From CAIYUC01 sp963682005 (GTDB lineage Bacteria; Bacteroidota; Bacteroidia; Bacteroidales; FEN-979): a stretch of DNA of 64,000 bases. The stretch is taken from the NCBI GenBank assembly GCA_963682005.1, contig OY820914.1:1364001-1428000 (forward strand), given 5' to 3'. Below are positions 17,778 to 26,074 of the stretch, piece after piece. Each line of letters opens with the position of its first letter. The first letter of the stretch is position 1. Below the pieces are notes generated by a model that ran no database searches, was not told the origin of the DNA, and saw only the letters and a program-made list of their open reading frames with translations. Made by a program: the position numbers and the translations under genes.

Positions 17778-19352
17778 ATGAAATTGAAGATCCTCAGGCC
17801 TCTCCGGATGGTGTTCTCATTAGCGGTTCTTTTTCTGACTATTTTCATTTTCATTAATTTCACCGGGATCTTTTCCAAAGAGATCATCAGGAGCATCCTG
17901 TTTTTCCAGTTCATTCCCTCGTTCCTGCTTTTCATTCGGGCGGCCTCCCTTGCAGCTGCCGGTTTTATCGCAGTGCTTGCGTTTACATTTTTTTTTGGAC
18001 GGGTCTATTGCTCGTTTTTATGTCCGCTTGGTGTGATCCTGGATATCATTTCGGGACTGAACCTGCGTTTTGGAGAGAGAAGAGCTTATAAATACCAGAA
18101 ACCAGTTGACTGGTTAAAGTATTCAATTCTTTCCCTGGTCATCCTGATCTTCATGACGGGGAACATCTTTTTCCTGAACCTCCTTGACCCGTTCAGCATT
18201 TCGGGGAGGATCTTTTCAAACCTGGTCAGGCCATGCATGGGATTGGTACCGACGGGATTTATCTCCAGGCCGGCGATGCTGTTTTCCTTTGGCATCTTCA
18301 TACTTCTAACCCTCCTTGCCATGTACAGGGACCGGTGGTACTGCAATGCAATATGTCCTGTGGGGACATTGCTCGGACTTGTTTCAAAGGTTTCAATCCT
18401 GGGGTTGAAAATCGATAAGGCTACGTGCACCCAGTGCGGGGATTGCGAAAAGGTTTGCAAGGCCGGGTGCATTCAATTTCCTGAGAACAGGATAGATATT
18501 GACCGGTGCGTTTCATGTTACAACTGCATCGGGAAATGTCAAAGCAACAGCATCCGGTTTAAATTTCGCCTGCCGGCTATGATAAATGGGATAAGCAGCC
18601 TTTTTTTAAATAACCGCAGAGGTTTAGAGACGCAGAGAATCCTTGACAAAGTAACAGATTTCTTAGCGCCTTCGCGTCTTCGCGGTGAAAAGAGGCTATT
18701 TGTACAACCATCTGAATCAGCACAAAATTCACGAAGGACGTTTCTTCTGACAATGATTGCAGGAACTGTAGCTGTCACAGGTGTCAAAAAGTTGTTTGGA
18801 TCTCCGGAAAAATCATCTGCGTTCAAAGCCAACCCGGTAACACCGCCGGGATCGGTCAGCATCTGGAATTTTACATCAAAATGCACAGCATGTCATCTTT
18901 GCATCAGCCTATGCCCGACCGGAGTTTTGCAACCGGCCTTATTTGACTACGGCCTGGCTGGACTTTTCCAGCCGAAAATGGATTTCCGGCGGCAATTATG
19001 TAAATTTGAATGTGTAAAATGTTCGGAGGTTTGTCCGACCGGTGCGATCCTGCCCATAACAAAGGAACAGAAAGCCACGATCCAGGCCGGGGTTTCCATA
19101 TTTATCCGGAACCTCTGCATTGTTGTTGCCGAAAGGAAACCCTGCGGGAAATGTGCAGAAAAATGTCCCACAAAGTCCATTAAGTTGGTTCCATACCTTG
19201 GCGATCTGAAAATCCCCGTGGTGGATGAAAAAACCTGTGTGGGTTGTGGCGCATGTGAGTATATTTGTCCGACGTTGCCGGATAAGGCGATATATGTGGA
19301 AGGAAAAGCATATCATGGGAAAGCAGTAAAAAGTGATGGAGTGATGGAGTGA
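17778..19352 (+). CDS. Membrane polyferredoxin (NapH/YccM-like 4Fe-4S protein)
   Basis: A 524-residue protein. Residues 1-190 hold about five membrane segments and two CxxxCP motifs (CSFLCPLGV, CNAICPVGT) typical of NapH/CcoG-like electron-transfer proteins. Then come CTQCGDCEKVCKAGC and CVSCYNCIGKC (about 215-255), a linker, a twin-arginine-like SRRTFLLTMIAG segment (about 320), and four more clusters: CTACHLCISLCP, CVKCSEVCP, CGKCAEKCP and CVGCGACEYICP. It probably passes electrons between quinol and periplasmic or membrane partners. Two repeat intrusions are visible: a linker encoded by repeat A (about 272-310) and a C-terminal SDGVME encoded by GTGATGGA units. Confidence 0.85.
   Translation: MKLKILRPLRMVFSLAVLFLTIFIFINFTGIFSKEIIRSILFFQFIPSFLLFIRAASLAAAGFIAVLAFTFFFGRVYCSFLCPLGVILDIISGLNLRFGERRAYKYQKPVDWLKYSILSLVILIFMTGNIFFLNLLDPFSISGRIFSNLVRPCMGLVPTGFISRPAMLFSFGIFILLTLLAMYRDRWYCNAICPVGTLLGLVSKVSILGLKIDKATCTQCGDCEKVCKAGCIQFPENRIDIDRCVSCYNCIGKCQSNSIRFKFRLPAMINGISSLFLNNRRGLETQRILDKVTDFLAPSRLRGEKRLFVQPSESAQNSRRTFLLTMIAGTVAVTGVKKLFGSPEKSSAFKANPVTPPGSVSIWNFTSKCTACHLCISLCPTGVLQPALFDYGLAGLFQPKMDFRRQLCKFECVKCSEVCPTGAILPITKEQKATIQAGVSIFIRNLCIVVAERKPCGKCAEKCPTKSIKLVPYLGDLKIPVVDEKTCVGCGACEYICPTLPDKAIYVEGKAYHGKAVKSDGVME
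18595..18715 (+). repeat. Repeat A-like insertion inside the polyferredoxin gene
   Basis: The sequence from about 18595 to 18715 aligns with the 131-bp repeat A: AATAACCGC..., an unrelated middle, CCTTCGCGTCTTCGCGGTGA and TACAACC appear in the same order and spacing. The reading frame stays open and encodes a linker with NNRRGLETQRILDKVTDFLA. The right TIR is worn (ACCATCT for ACCTC), so the insertion is old. Confidence 0.7.
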
Positions 19353-19471
19353 TTATGAAAGCGGGTATTAATTATTGAAATGAATATCGAATATTGAACA
19401 TTGAATGAAAAATATTGAACGGAAAATCTTAAATGAGTCAATCACTTTATCACTCCATCACTACATCACTT
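19332..19471. repeat. Short-period palindrome P1 (GTGATGGA units)
   Basis: Left arm 19332-19354 consists of GTGATGGA units; right arm 19441-19471 is the complement (ATCACTCCATCACTACATCACTT). The loop holds another unit family (ATTGAACATTGAATG). The left arm forms the last six codons and stop of the polyferredoxin gene; the right arm ends just before the GNAT gene. Confidence 0.8.
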
Positions 19472-19476
19472 AAGAA

Positions 19477-19902
19477 ATGGTAGAAATAAAACAATTTAGT
19501 TTCCTGGACAAAGAATTGGCAGAACAGGCATTTGCCATCAGACGCAAGGTTTTTGTGGAAGAAGAAGGTGTCGATCCAAATCTTGAATACGATCAGCATG
19601 AAGAGTCTGCGCATCATTATCTTCTCTTAATCGCAAATAAAGCCATTGCAACGGCACGATGGCGGGAAACGGAAAAGGGGATCAAGCTGGAACGGTTCGC
19701 CGTGCTGCCCGGATTCCGCAATCGCGGATTCGGCGAGATTATTTTGAAGGAAGTGTTGAAGGATGTGAGGAAGGAAGGGAAGAAGATCTACCTGCATTCA
19801 CAGCTCCGTGCGGTGCCGTTTTATGAGCGCAACGGGTTCCGGAAACAAGGCGAAGTATTCTACGAGGCCAATATGGGGCACTACTATATGGAATTTTTAT
19901 AA
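19477..19902 (+). CDS. GNAT-family N-acetyltransferase (ElaA/YjcF-like)
   Basis: A 141-residue acetyltransferase. The pattern AFAIRRKVFVEEEGVDPNLEYDQHE, then HYLLLIANKAIATARWRE, then LERFAVLPGFRNRGFGEIILKEVL (the acetyl-CoA pyrophosphate loop R-N-R-G-F-G at about 76-81) and LRAVPFYERNGF is typical of the YjcF/ElaA branch. Substrate unknown. The gene begins 6 bases after palindrome P1, so it may share or replace an upstream promoter there. Confidence 0.88.
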   Translation: MVEIKQFSFLDKELAEQAFAIRRKVFVEEEGVDPNLEYDQHEESAHHYLLLIANKAIATARWRETEKGIKLERFAVLPGFRNRGFGEIILKEVLKDVRKEGKKIYLHSQLRAVPFYERNGFRKQGEVFYEANMGHYYMEFL

Positions 19903-19954
19903 GAAATTATGAATTATGATAATATTGATGGAGCATTCTGTGTTTCAGTAATTA

Positions 19955-20590
19955 ATGAATGAATCCCTGAATTTCTGGACTTACTTTTTGCCGGCGATCA
20001 CGTTTGGATTCGCGGCTGCCGTGCAACCCGGGCCGCTTTCGCTGTATCTCATTTCACAAACACTGAGGGCTGGATGGAGACGAACGTGGCCGTCCATCTT
20101 TACCCCGGCCATCACCGACGGACCGGTAGCGGTTTTGTGCCTGGTCATTCTCAGCACGCTCCCGGATTATTTTCTGACATACATTCAGATCATCGGAGGC
20201 GGATTTATTTTGTTCCTTGCCTACAGGGCGCTGATGTCATGGAGGAAAGAAGCCCAAATAGAAAAACTACCGGATATCACTGCCCGGAAGACCCTGTTGA
20301 ATGCCATGGTGATCAATATTCTGAATCCCAATGCCTACTTAGGATGGAGCCTGGTGATCGGACCGATGTTCCTCAAAGGCTGGAAAGCGGGACCGGGGTT
20401 TGGGATCGGGATTATCATCGGCTTATACCTGTCGATGTTTTGCACGTCTGCCGTGATCCTTCTGCTTTTCCACAAAGCGCGGGACAGGGGGCCGAAACTG
20501 CAAAGAACCCTGACCGGGATCTCGGCGGCCATGCTCGGCATTTTCGGGGTTTATCAGCTGGTGGCGGGAGGGATTGCGATTTTCAAGTAG
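19955..20590 (+). CDS. LysE/RhtB-family amino acid exporter
   Basis: A 211-residue inner-membrane protein with about six hydrophobic segments. It begins with the LysE signature FLPAITFGFAAAVQPGPLSLYLISQTL near residue 12 (the PGP motif) and contains AITDGPVAVLCLVIL and NILNPNAYLGWSLV. LysE-family proteins export amino acids or related compounds driven by the proton gradient. Substrate cannot be told. It follows the GNAT gene by about 50 bases and probably shares its transcript. Confidence 0.88.
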   Translation: MNESLNFWTYFLPAITFGFAAAVQPGPLSLYLISQTLRAGWRRTWPSIFTPAITDGPVAVLCLVILSTLPDYFLTYIQIIGGGFILFLAYRALMSWRKEAQIEKLPDITARKTLLNAMVINILNPNAYLGWSLVIGPMFLKGWKAGPGFGIGIIIGLYLSMFCTSAVILLLFHKARDRGPKLQRTLTGISAAMLGIFGVYQLVAGGIAIFK

Positions 20591-20595
20591 GGAAC

Positions 20596-20656
20596 CGAAC
20601 CAGTGAACAACTTACAACGTACAGTGAACAGTGAAAAATGAAGAATGAAAAATTAA
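20596..20656. repeat. Intergenic CAGTGAACA and ATGAAAAA repeat units
   Basis: The gap between the LysE and PHP stop codons is filled with short units: CAGTGAACA, ACAGTGAACAGTGAAAAATG and AATGAAAAATTAA. Similar units recur at 57487-57550. Confidence 0.55.
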
Positions 20657-21552
20657 CTGTTTGCTGCTTGGAACGCGACTTCTTTCCAGCCTCCCGGTAT
20701 TCTCAGCCATTGATTTTTAAACCCTATTTCTTTTAACAGGGCCTTCGCTTCAGGGAAATAGAGTGATAATTCATGTGGTTTGTGGGCATCGGAAGTGAGG
20801 GTGATCGGAATACCGCGTTTACAGATCTTTTTTAAGATCTCCGGACCTGGGAAAAGGGTGTCGGAGCGTTTTTTGTATATCCCGCGTGTGTTTACCTCAA
20901 CCACGCATCCGGAATCCAGAATAACATCAATGATTTCATCAACAAGACCCATGTACCAGGATTCATCCTCCCGGAAATATTTGTTCCTGTTGTACATCTT
21001 GATCTTGTCCAGGTGACCGATGATATCGGGTTTCTGCGTGGTGATCATGTCGAAAAGCTGGTAATAATAGGCGGTCACTGCTTTTTTTATATTTCCGCCA
21101 AAGATCTCCCGAAGACCGGAATCATAAATTGAGTGTTCCGGGCCGTCGATGAACCACAACTGTTCTTCGTTCCAGTTCCTCACAAGGTGGACTGAGCCAA
21201 TTATATAATCGAGATTAAAATTCTCCCGGTAATAGGAAAATGGGCGTGTAATGCCGGGAATATGATCGATTTCGAGGCCGAGGAGGATGGTGACCTCACC
21301 CCCAGCAGCCCCTCCCCCAGCAGCCCCTCCCCGACCGGGGAGAGGGACGGGGTGTGGGGGTTGCCGGACAGCACGACAATACTCGTCCATCCGTTCTTCA
21401 CGAAGGGCAAATGTGTTTTCAAACGGGACCGGTGCATGGTCGGTAAAGCCGATCGTATGAAATCCCTGGCGGATTGCTTCTTCAATATACTTTTCAGGAT
21501 CATCGGAACCGTCGCTGAATCTGGTATGCGTGTGGAGGTTAAAAAGCATCAT
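20653..21552 (-). CDS. PHP-domain phosphatase (histidinol-phosphatase-like), repeat insertion
   Basis: A 299-residue PHP hydrolase. Metal ligands are visible: NLHTHTRFSDG (His7, His9), GFTDHAPVP (about 35-43), LGLEIDHIPG, SVHLVRN, IGHLDKI, VEVNTRG and TSDAHKPHEL. Family members include histidinol phosphatase HisK and polymerase-associated phosphatases; no his genes are nearby, so the substrate is open. Residues 64-86 (QPPHPVPLPGRGG... with GAAGG repeats) lie between EYCRAVR and EVTILLGLEIDH and are encoded by a GC-rich palindromic repeat. The start overlaps the stop of the U32 gene by one base. Confidence 0.85.
   Translation of the reverse strand: MMLFNLHTHTRFSDGSDDPEKYIEEAIRQGFHTIGFTDHAPVPFENTFALREERMDEYCRAVRQPPHPVPLPGRGGAAGGGAAGGEVTILLGLEIDHIPGITRPFSYYRENFNLDYIIGSVHLVRNWNEEQLWFIDGPEHSIYDSGLREIFGGNIKKAVTAYYYQLFDMITTQKPDIIGHLDKIKMYNRNKYFREDESWYMGLVDEIIDVILDSGCVVEVNTRGIYKKRSDTLFPGPEILKKICKRGIPITLTSDAHKPHELSLYFPEAKALLKEIGFKNQWLRIPGGWKEVAFQAANS
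21298..21363. repeat. GC-rich palindromic repeat inserted in frame in the PHP gene
   Basis: On the plus strand: two CAGCAGCCCCTCCCC copies, then CCCGACCGGGGAGAGGGACG and GGGTGTGGGGG. The CCCTCCCC/GGGGAGAGGG hairpin resembles the intergenic repeat at 2905-2957. It adds about 22 codons without shifting the frame, into a loop between two PHP motifs. Confidence 0.8.
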
Positions 21553-22808
21553 TAATTGATTGCGGGTTCTTCTGCAGGAACAATCCTGTAAATCTTATCG
21601 GCCCTACGGACATGAGATTTTACAGGCATGGAGCAGATCTCTCCCTTTACGACTTTATCGACATTCTTCAGGTCAACGCGAATCTCCGGAATGACCAGCT
21701 CGTGCACCCCGGTTGTGGGGCCCATGATGTAAACCGGGTCCCCGATCTTCAGCGATCCGGATTCCATCTTTATCTCAGCCACCTTGAGCTTTGTAAAATA
21801 ATTTATCACCTTCCCGACATATTCTTTCCTTTGTGTGGCAACAGATCCGTGCTGGCTGGTCCATTCGCCAAGTTTTCGGCCAAGGTAATAGCCATCCCAG
21901 AAACCCCGGTTATAAACTGTTTTCAACCGATCCATCCATCCTTCAACCTTTTCCGGTGTATAGGTTCCGCTTTCCAATGCATCAACAGCTTCCCTGTAAC
22001 AGGAAACCACGGTTTTCACATATTCGGGGCTGCGGCCACGGCCTTCGATCTTAAGAACCGTTACACCGGCCTTTACGATCTTATCCAAAAAACCAATGGT
22101 GCAAAGATCTTTCGGCGACATGATGTATTCATTGTCCACCACAAGTTCCACGTCACCTTCAAGGTCAGTGATGCGGTATGGGCGCCTGCAAATCTGGTAG
22201 CAGGCTCCGCGGTTGGCAGATGCATTGTAGTTATCGAGGCTGAGGTAGCATTTGCCGGAGATCGCCATGCACAAGGCCCCGTGGGCAAAAACTTCAATCC
22301 GCACCTCCTCCCCCGATGGTCCTTTAATTTTTTCTTTACGGATCGCTTTGGTGATGACGGCAACCTGGCTGAGATCAAGTTCCCTGGCGGTGACCATCAC
22401 ATCGGCATACCGTGAATAATACTTTACGGCTTCCGTATTTGAAATGTTCGCCTGTGTCGACATATGGACATCGATCCCCACTTTATTCGCATATTGGATC
22501 ACTGCCCTGTCAGAGGCTATGATGGCCGAAATGCCGTTCTTCTTTGCGGAATCGACAATGTGCTGCATTTTCTTTATCTCCGCGTCATAGATCACTGTAT
22601 TCAGTGTAAGATATGTTCGTATATTATGTTTACGACAGACACGGCTGATCCGTACAAGATCCTGAAGCGAAAAATTTATGGATGAACGTGCGCGCATGTT
22701 GAGGGTACCAACACCAAAATATACCGAGTCGGCACCTGCCCGGATGGCCGTATAAAGAGACTCAAAAGAGCCGACAGGAGCTGTTATCTCGATCTTCTTA
22801 TTCCTCAT
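21552..22808 (-). CDS. U32-family peptidase (YegQ/RlhA-like)
   Basis: A 418-residue protein. The start at ATG 22808 gives the family N-terminus MRNKKIEITAPVGSFESLYTAIRAGADSVYFG; the frame stays open to 22955 only because it runs through repeat P2. Other signatures: VHMSTQANISN, VFAHGALCMAISGKCYLS, the cysteine cluster region NRGACYQICRRPY, SPKDLCTI and LKIEGRGRSPEYVKTVV. U32 proteins include collagenase-like peptidases, the tRNA hydroxylase TrhP and the rRNA hydroxylase RlhA, so RNA hydroxylation is as likely as proteolysis. It is coupled to the PHP gene (TAATG overlap). Confidence 0.9.
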   Translation of the reverse strand: MRNKKIEITAPVGSFESLYTAIRAGADSVYFGVGTLNMRARSSINFSLQDLVRISRVCRKHNIRTYLTLNTVIYDAEIKKMQHIVDSAKKNGISAIIASDRAVIQYANKVGIDVHMSTQANISNTEAVKYYSRYADVMVTARELDLSQVAVITKAIRKEKIKGPSGEEVRIEVFAHGALCMAISGKCYLSLDNYNASANRGACYQICRRPYRITDLEGDVELVVDNEYIMSPKDLCTIGFLDKIVKAGVTVLKIEGRGRSPEYVKTVVSCYREAVDALESGTYTPEKVEGWMDRLKTVYNRGFWDGYYLGRKLGEWTSQHGSVATQRKEYVGKVINYFTKLKVAEIKMESGSLKIGDPVYIMGPTTGVHELVIPEIRVDLKNVDKVVKGEICSMPVKSHVRRADKIYRIVPAEEPAIN

Positions 22809-22821
22809 CAGAAATTTTTTG

Positions 22822-22829
22822 CAAAAGTA
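22822..22829 (-). promoter_or_regulatory. -7 box before the U32 gene
   Basis: TACTTTTG on the complement, 14 bases before the chosen ATG. It supports the shorter start, because a transcript beginning here would not contain the upstream in-frame extension. Confidence 0.5.
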
Positions 22830-22851
22830 GTGATTTTCAGGATACGGGACA

Positions 22852-22985
22852 GCGAAGCAGCGAAGTAGCGAAGTAGTGAAGTAGCGAAACAATGATTCCG
22901 GAATTACGCGACGAGAAATGCTATTTTGCTTTACTATCAGGCCCAGGCTTTTCAATACTTTTCGCTACTTCACTACTTCGCTGCT
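22852..22985. repeat. Short-period palindrome P2 (GCGAAGTA units)
   Basis: Left arm 22852-22889: AGCGAAGCAGCGAAGTAGCG and further GAAGTAGTGAAGTAGCGAAA. Right arm 22959-22985: TTTTCGCTACTTCACTACTT then CGCTGC. The arms pair over about 25 bases with a loop of about 70 bases. It separates the U32 gene from pabA; no cargo gene is visible in the loop. Confidence 0.85.
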
Positions 22986-22987
22986 AT

Positions 22988-23560
22988 TTATGTTTCAAGC
23001 CAGTTAGCAATCATCTTCTGCCCCAACGGGGTCAGGACCGATTCGGGATGGAACTGGACTCCGCAGATGTCGAGGGTTTTATGCGCCGCGCCCATAATGA
23101 TCCCATCTTCGGAAACGGCTGTAATTTCCAGACAGGCAGGAAATTTTTCCTCAGCGACAGCCCACGAATGATAAAGTCCGGCAACAAAATCCGGGGGAAT
23201 GTTTTGGAACAGCCGGTGACCGGTGTTCAATGCCGATACTTTTTTCGGCTGTCCGTGAATGACTTTCGGGAGGTTGAACAGTTTTCCGCCAAAATAAACA
23301 ACAATCGCCTGGAACCCCAGGCATACACCCAGGATAGATGTTGTTTCTGCCGCCGACCTTAGAATATTGAACATGGCAGGCTGTTCATCAGGCAATCCGG
23401 GACCGGGAGAGAAAATGATCTTGTCAAAGGAACCGATCTGGTCAGTCCGTATATCTTTGGATGAGATAATTTTAAAACTAACTTTGTCATTCCGGCGCAG
23501 GATCTCTGCCATGTTATACGTGAACGAATCATGATTATCGAGTAACAATACATTTTTCAT
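22988..23560 (-). CDS. pabA: Aminodeoxychorismate/anthranilate synthase glutaminase subunit
   Basis: A 190-residue class I glutamine amidotransferase that supplies ammonia to PabB. N-terminus VLLLDNHDSFTYNMAEIL, nucleophile loop GVCLGFQAIVVYFGG (Cys at about 79-80), and the His-Glu end DICGVQFHPESVLTPLG complete the triad. Pairing with pabB and pabC in the neighbourhood favours p-aminobenzoate for folate over tryptophan synthesis. The gene is divergent from pabB with start codons directly abutting (CAT|ATG at 23560/23561), so its promoter must lie within pabB. Confidence 0.92.
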   Translation of the reverse strand: MKNVLLLDNHDSFTYNMAEILRRNDKVSFKIISSKDIRTDQIGSFDKIIFSPGPGLPDEQPAMFNILRSAAETTSILGVCLGFQAIVVYFGGKLFNLPKVIHGQPKKVSALNTGHRLFQNIPPDFVAGLYHSWAVAEEKFPACLEITAVSEDGIIMGAAHKTLDICGVQFHPESVLTPLGQKMIANWLET

Positions 23561-24541
23561 ATGAAGTTCCTTAATAGTGCCGAAACGAGGGTCAAAATTA
23601 ATGAATATGGCAACAAAGCCATTCCGTTTTTGTTCATCCTGGATTTCCCGGGAACGAAGGGATTGGTATTGACGCCGGAAGAAGCGTTTTCACAAAAAAT
23701 TTATTTCGAGATCAATGGAAAACTCAATCACAACAAACGGATCATGCTTCAATACCCGATCCGGTTCAAAGGATTTCCGCTTTCTTTTGAGAACTATAAA
23801 ACCATATTCAACAAGATACTCGGCTACCTGAAACGCGGAGATACCTATCTAACAAACCTGACTTTTCCGACACCGGTCACCTCCAATTATTCCCTTGAAG
23901 AGATCTTTCACCTGAGCCGTGCCCCCTATAAGCTTTTTTTAAATGATCAATTCGTGGTGTTTTCACCGGAAACATTCATTAAGATCAAGGATGACACAAT
24001 CTCTGCATTCCCCATGAAAGGCACCATTGATGCATCGATCCCGGATGCGGAGAACAGGATCCTTTCAGATGAAAAAGAGACATTCGAACACAACACGATC
24101 GTTGATCTTCTCCGTAACGACCTTGCCATGGTTTCCCATGACGTGAAGGTGGAGCGGTTCCGTTATATCGACCGGATCAAAACAAACAGCGGAGAATTAC
24201 TTCAGGTCAGCTCAGAGATATCGGGAATTCTGGAGAATGACTGGCGAAACAAGATGGGAGACATCCTGTTCACATTATTGCCGGCAGGTTCTGTCACCGG
24301 GGCTCCCAAGGAGAAAACTGTGCAGATCATCCGGGAGACGGAAATTTATGAAAGGGGTTTTTATACAGGCGTATTTGGATATTTCGACGGCATCACACTG
24401 GATACGGCAGTGATGATAAGGTTTATCGAAAACTCCGAAGATGAGCTGATCTACAAAAGCGGCGGCGGAATAACGGCCATGAGTGACGTTCGGGAAGAAT
24501 ATGAAGAACTGATAAAGAAGATCTATGTCCCTGTTGTTTGA
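23561..24541 (+). CDS. pabB: Aminodeoxychorismate synthase component I
   Basis: A 326-residue chorismate-binding enzyme. The C-terminal catalytic part shows FSPETFIKIKDDTISAFPMKGTID, then LRNDLAMVSHDVKVERF, LLPAGSVTGAPKEKTVQII and GFYTGVFGYFDG, all chorismate-site motifs. Lys in MKGT is the residue that distinguishes PabB from anthranilate synthase. It is short at the N-terminus (PabB of E. coli has about 450 residues), as in many Bacteroidota. pabC overlaps its 3' end by 17 bases. The zero-length gap to pabA means that no separate 5' leader exists unless transcription starts inside pabA. Confidence 0.9.
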   Translation: MKFLNSAETRVKINEYGNKAIPFLFILDFPGTKGLVLTPEEAFSQKIYFEINGKLNHNKRIMLQYPIRFKGFPLSFENYKTIFNKILGYLKRGDTYLTNLTFPTPVTSNYSLEEIFHLSRAPYKLFLNDQFVVFSPETFIKIKDDTISAFPMKGTIDASIPDAENRILSDEKETFEHNTIVDLLRNDLAMVSHDVKVERFRYIDRIKTNSGELLQVSSEISGILENDWRNKMGDILFTLLPAGSVTGAPKEKTVQIIRETEIYERGFYTGVFGYFDGITLDTAVMIRFIENSEDELIYKSGGGITAMSDVREEYEELIKKIYVPVV

Positions 24542-25118
24542 AACCATACGGATCGAAAATGGCCGTCCAATGCATCTTTCCTGGCATAAACAGAGGATGG
24601 AACGGGCCCGGAAAGAGTTCTGGTCTATTGATGATCAGGTTCGCCTGGAAGATCACATCCATGTACCGCCGGAATTCCAATCAGGACTTGTCCGCTGCAA
24701 TGTTTATTACGAAAAGGAAATCCACGAGGTAAATTTTAAGAACTACCAGAAAAAGCCGATCCGATCGCTGAAAGTGATAAAACATGATCCGGCCGATTAC
24801 CATGTAAAATACACCGACCGGGCGTTCCTGCAATCGCTTCTTGACCAGCGTGGAGCTTGTGACGAGATCATAATTATTAGAAATGGCCTTGTTACCGACA
24901 CATCCATGTCGAACCTGATCTTTTCCGACGGGAAATCCTGGTTCACCCCTGCGAAACCCTTGTTAAATGGGACCACCCGTGAGCGGTTGCTTGCAGGAGA
25001 AAAGATAGTATCGCGCAATATCCGGGAGGAAGACATCTACAATTACGAAGGAGTGAAACTGATCAATGCCATGCGGTATCCTGAGGAGGAGGAAATGATT
25101 AATGAGATAATGAGATAA
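24525..25118 (+). CDS. pabC: Aminodeoxychorismate lyase (class IV aminotransferase)
   Basis: A 197-residue fold-type IV PLP enzyme that releases p-aminobenzoate and pyruvate. It starts SLLFETIRIENGRPMHLSWHKQRMERARKEF and contains DEIIIIRNGLVTDTSMSNLIF and the substrate loop LLNGTTRERLL. The PLP lysine in this branch is in VIKHDPADYHVKYTDR. It is shorter than the usual 250-270 residues, a known short form often found next to PabB in Bacteroidota. It overlaps pabB by 17 bases, so the two are coupled. Confidence 0.85.
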   Translation: MSLLFETIRIENGRPMHLSWHKQRMERARKEFWSIDDQVRLEDHIHVPPEFQSGLVRCNVYYEKEIHEVNFKNYQKKPIRSLKVIKHDPADYHVKYTDRAFLQSLLDQRGACDEIIIIRNGLVTDTSMSNLIFSDGKSWFTPAKPLLNGTTRERLLAGEKIVSRNIREEDIYNYEGVKLINAMRYPEEEEMINEIMR

Positions 25119-25221
25119 TGAGATAATGAAATAGTGTGATATTAAGTTACAAGGAATTTAATAATCAGAGGTTCTGAGCTTATTTGAGGACTTCTTGTTT
25201 TCAACCGCCGGGTTGTGATAG

Positions 25222-25229
25222 TATCTTTG
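25222..25229 (+). promoter_or_regulatory. -7 box before the metallo-hydrolase gene
   Basis: TATCTTTG, 18 bases before the ATG at 25248. It supports that start rather than the more distal one at 25215, which lies upstream of the box. Confidence 0.55.
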
Positions 25230-25247
25230 CATTACAAAATCGGGATT

Positions 25248-26069
25248 ATGAAATCAAAACAATTAATCAGCTTTCTGATTTTCCTTATGGTATCAGGAGG
25301 AACAACATATTCGCAGCAGAAGTCTATAATGAAAAAGGATATTAAGCAGATCGACAAAGACCTGACCATCTATCTTGGCGGCGGGGGGAACAGCGGTATT
25401 CTCGTTACGGACAATGCTGTTGTGGTGATCGACACAAAGATGGGCGCTGATGCGGATTCTCTTTACAGGATCGCGAAACGGAAAGCCGGCGAAAAGAAGA
25501 TCATCGTGATCAACACCCATCTGCATGGAGATCATACAAAAGGAAACTACCTGTACAAGGGTTCTACGATCTATATCGGGAATTACGATAAAGAAATCCT
25601 GGAGACCGCTGTGGGGAAGGAAAACATGCCGACCGACCTGATCAACTTTGGGAAAACACTTGAACTCGGCAATGAAACAATCCAACTGTATGACCTGGGA
25701 CAAGGTCATACCTTTCATGATGTAGTAGTTTACCTTGAAAAAAGAAATGTGTTATTCACGGGAGACCTGGTATTCAACGGGGTTAACCCGGTCCTTAAAA
25801 AGGAGAGCGGGGCCAGTGTGGAAGGGTGGATCCGGTCACTTAATGAGATCCTGAAGACTTGGGGTACGAGTACCATCGTTCCGGGCCATGGTCCGGTGGG
25901 GGACAAAGAAATCGTTCTGAATATGTGGCAGTATTTCTGGGATATGAAGAAGGCTGTTTCTGATACAACCAGGGAGGCCACGCTGAAAGCAAAGTATAAG
26001 GATTGGTACACAATGCCGAATATGGCCTCTCCGGACATAACAATTAAGTATATCAAAGAGAATCCTTGA
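25248..26069 (+). CDS. Secreted MBL-fold metallo-hydrolase
   Basis: A 273-residue protein with a signal peptide (MKSKQLISFLIFLMVSGGT, cleavage near TYSQQ). The metallo-beta-lactamase motifs are complete: NTHLHGDHTKGN (HxHxDH, two-metal site), GQGHTFHDVVVYL (His), LFTGDLVFNG (bridging Asp) and VPGHGPVGD (last His). This pattern is that of the quinoprotein-relay/B-class-like branch. A beta-lactamase role is possible but not supported by anything specific. It ends 5 bases from the convergent lipoprotein gene. Confidence 0.88.
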   Translation: MKSKQLISFLIFLMVSGGTTYSQQKSIMKKDIKQIDKDLTIYLGGGGNSGILVTDNAVVVIDTKMGADADSLYRIAKRKAGEKKIIVINTHLHGDHTKGNYLYKGSTIYIGNYDKEILETAVGKENMPTDLINFGKTLELGNETIQLYDLGQGHTFHDVVVYLEKRNVLFTGDLVFNGVNPVLKKESGASVEGWIRSLNEILKTWGTSTIVPGHGPVGDKEIVLNMWQYFWDMKKAVSDTTREATLKAKYKDWYTMPNMASPDITIKYIKENP

Positions 26070-26074
26070 GAAGT

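Noticed and set aside
22809..22955. Longer N-terminus for the U32 peptidase
   Set aside because: The extra 49 codons are encoded by palindrome P2 and leader sequence, and a -7 box lies inside them. Family members begin at the ATG at 22808.
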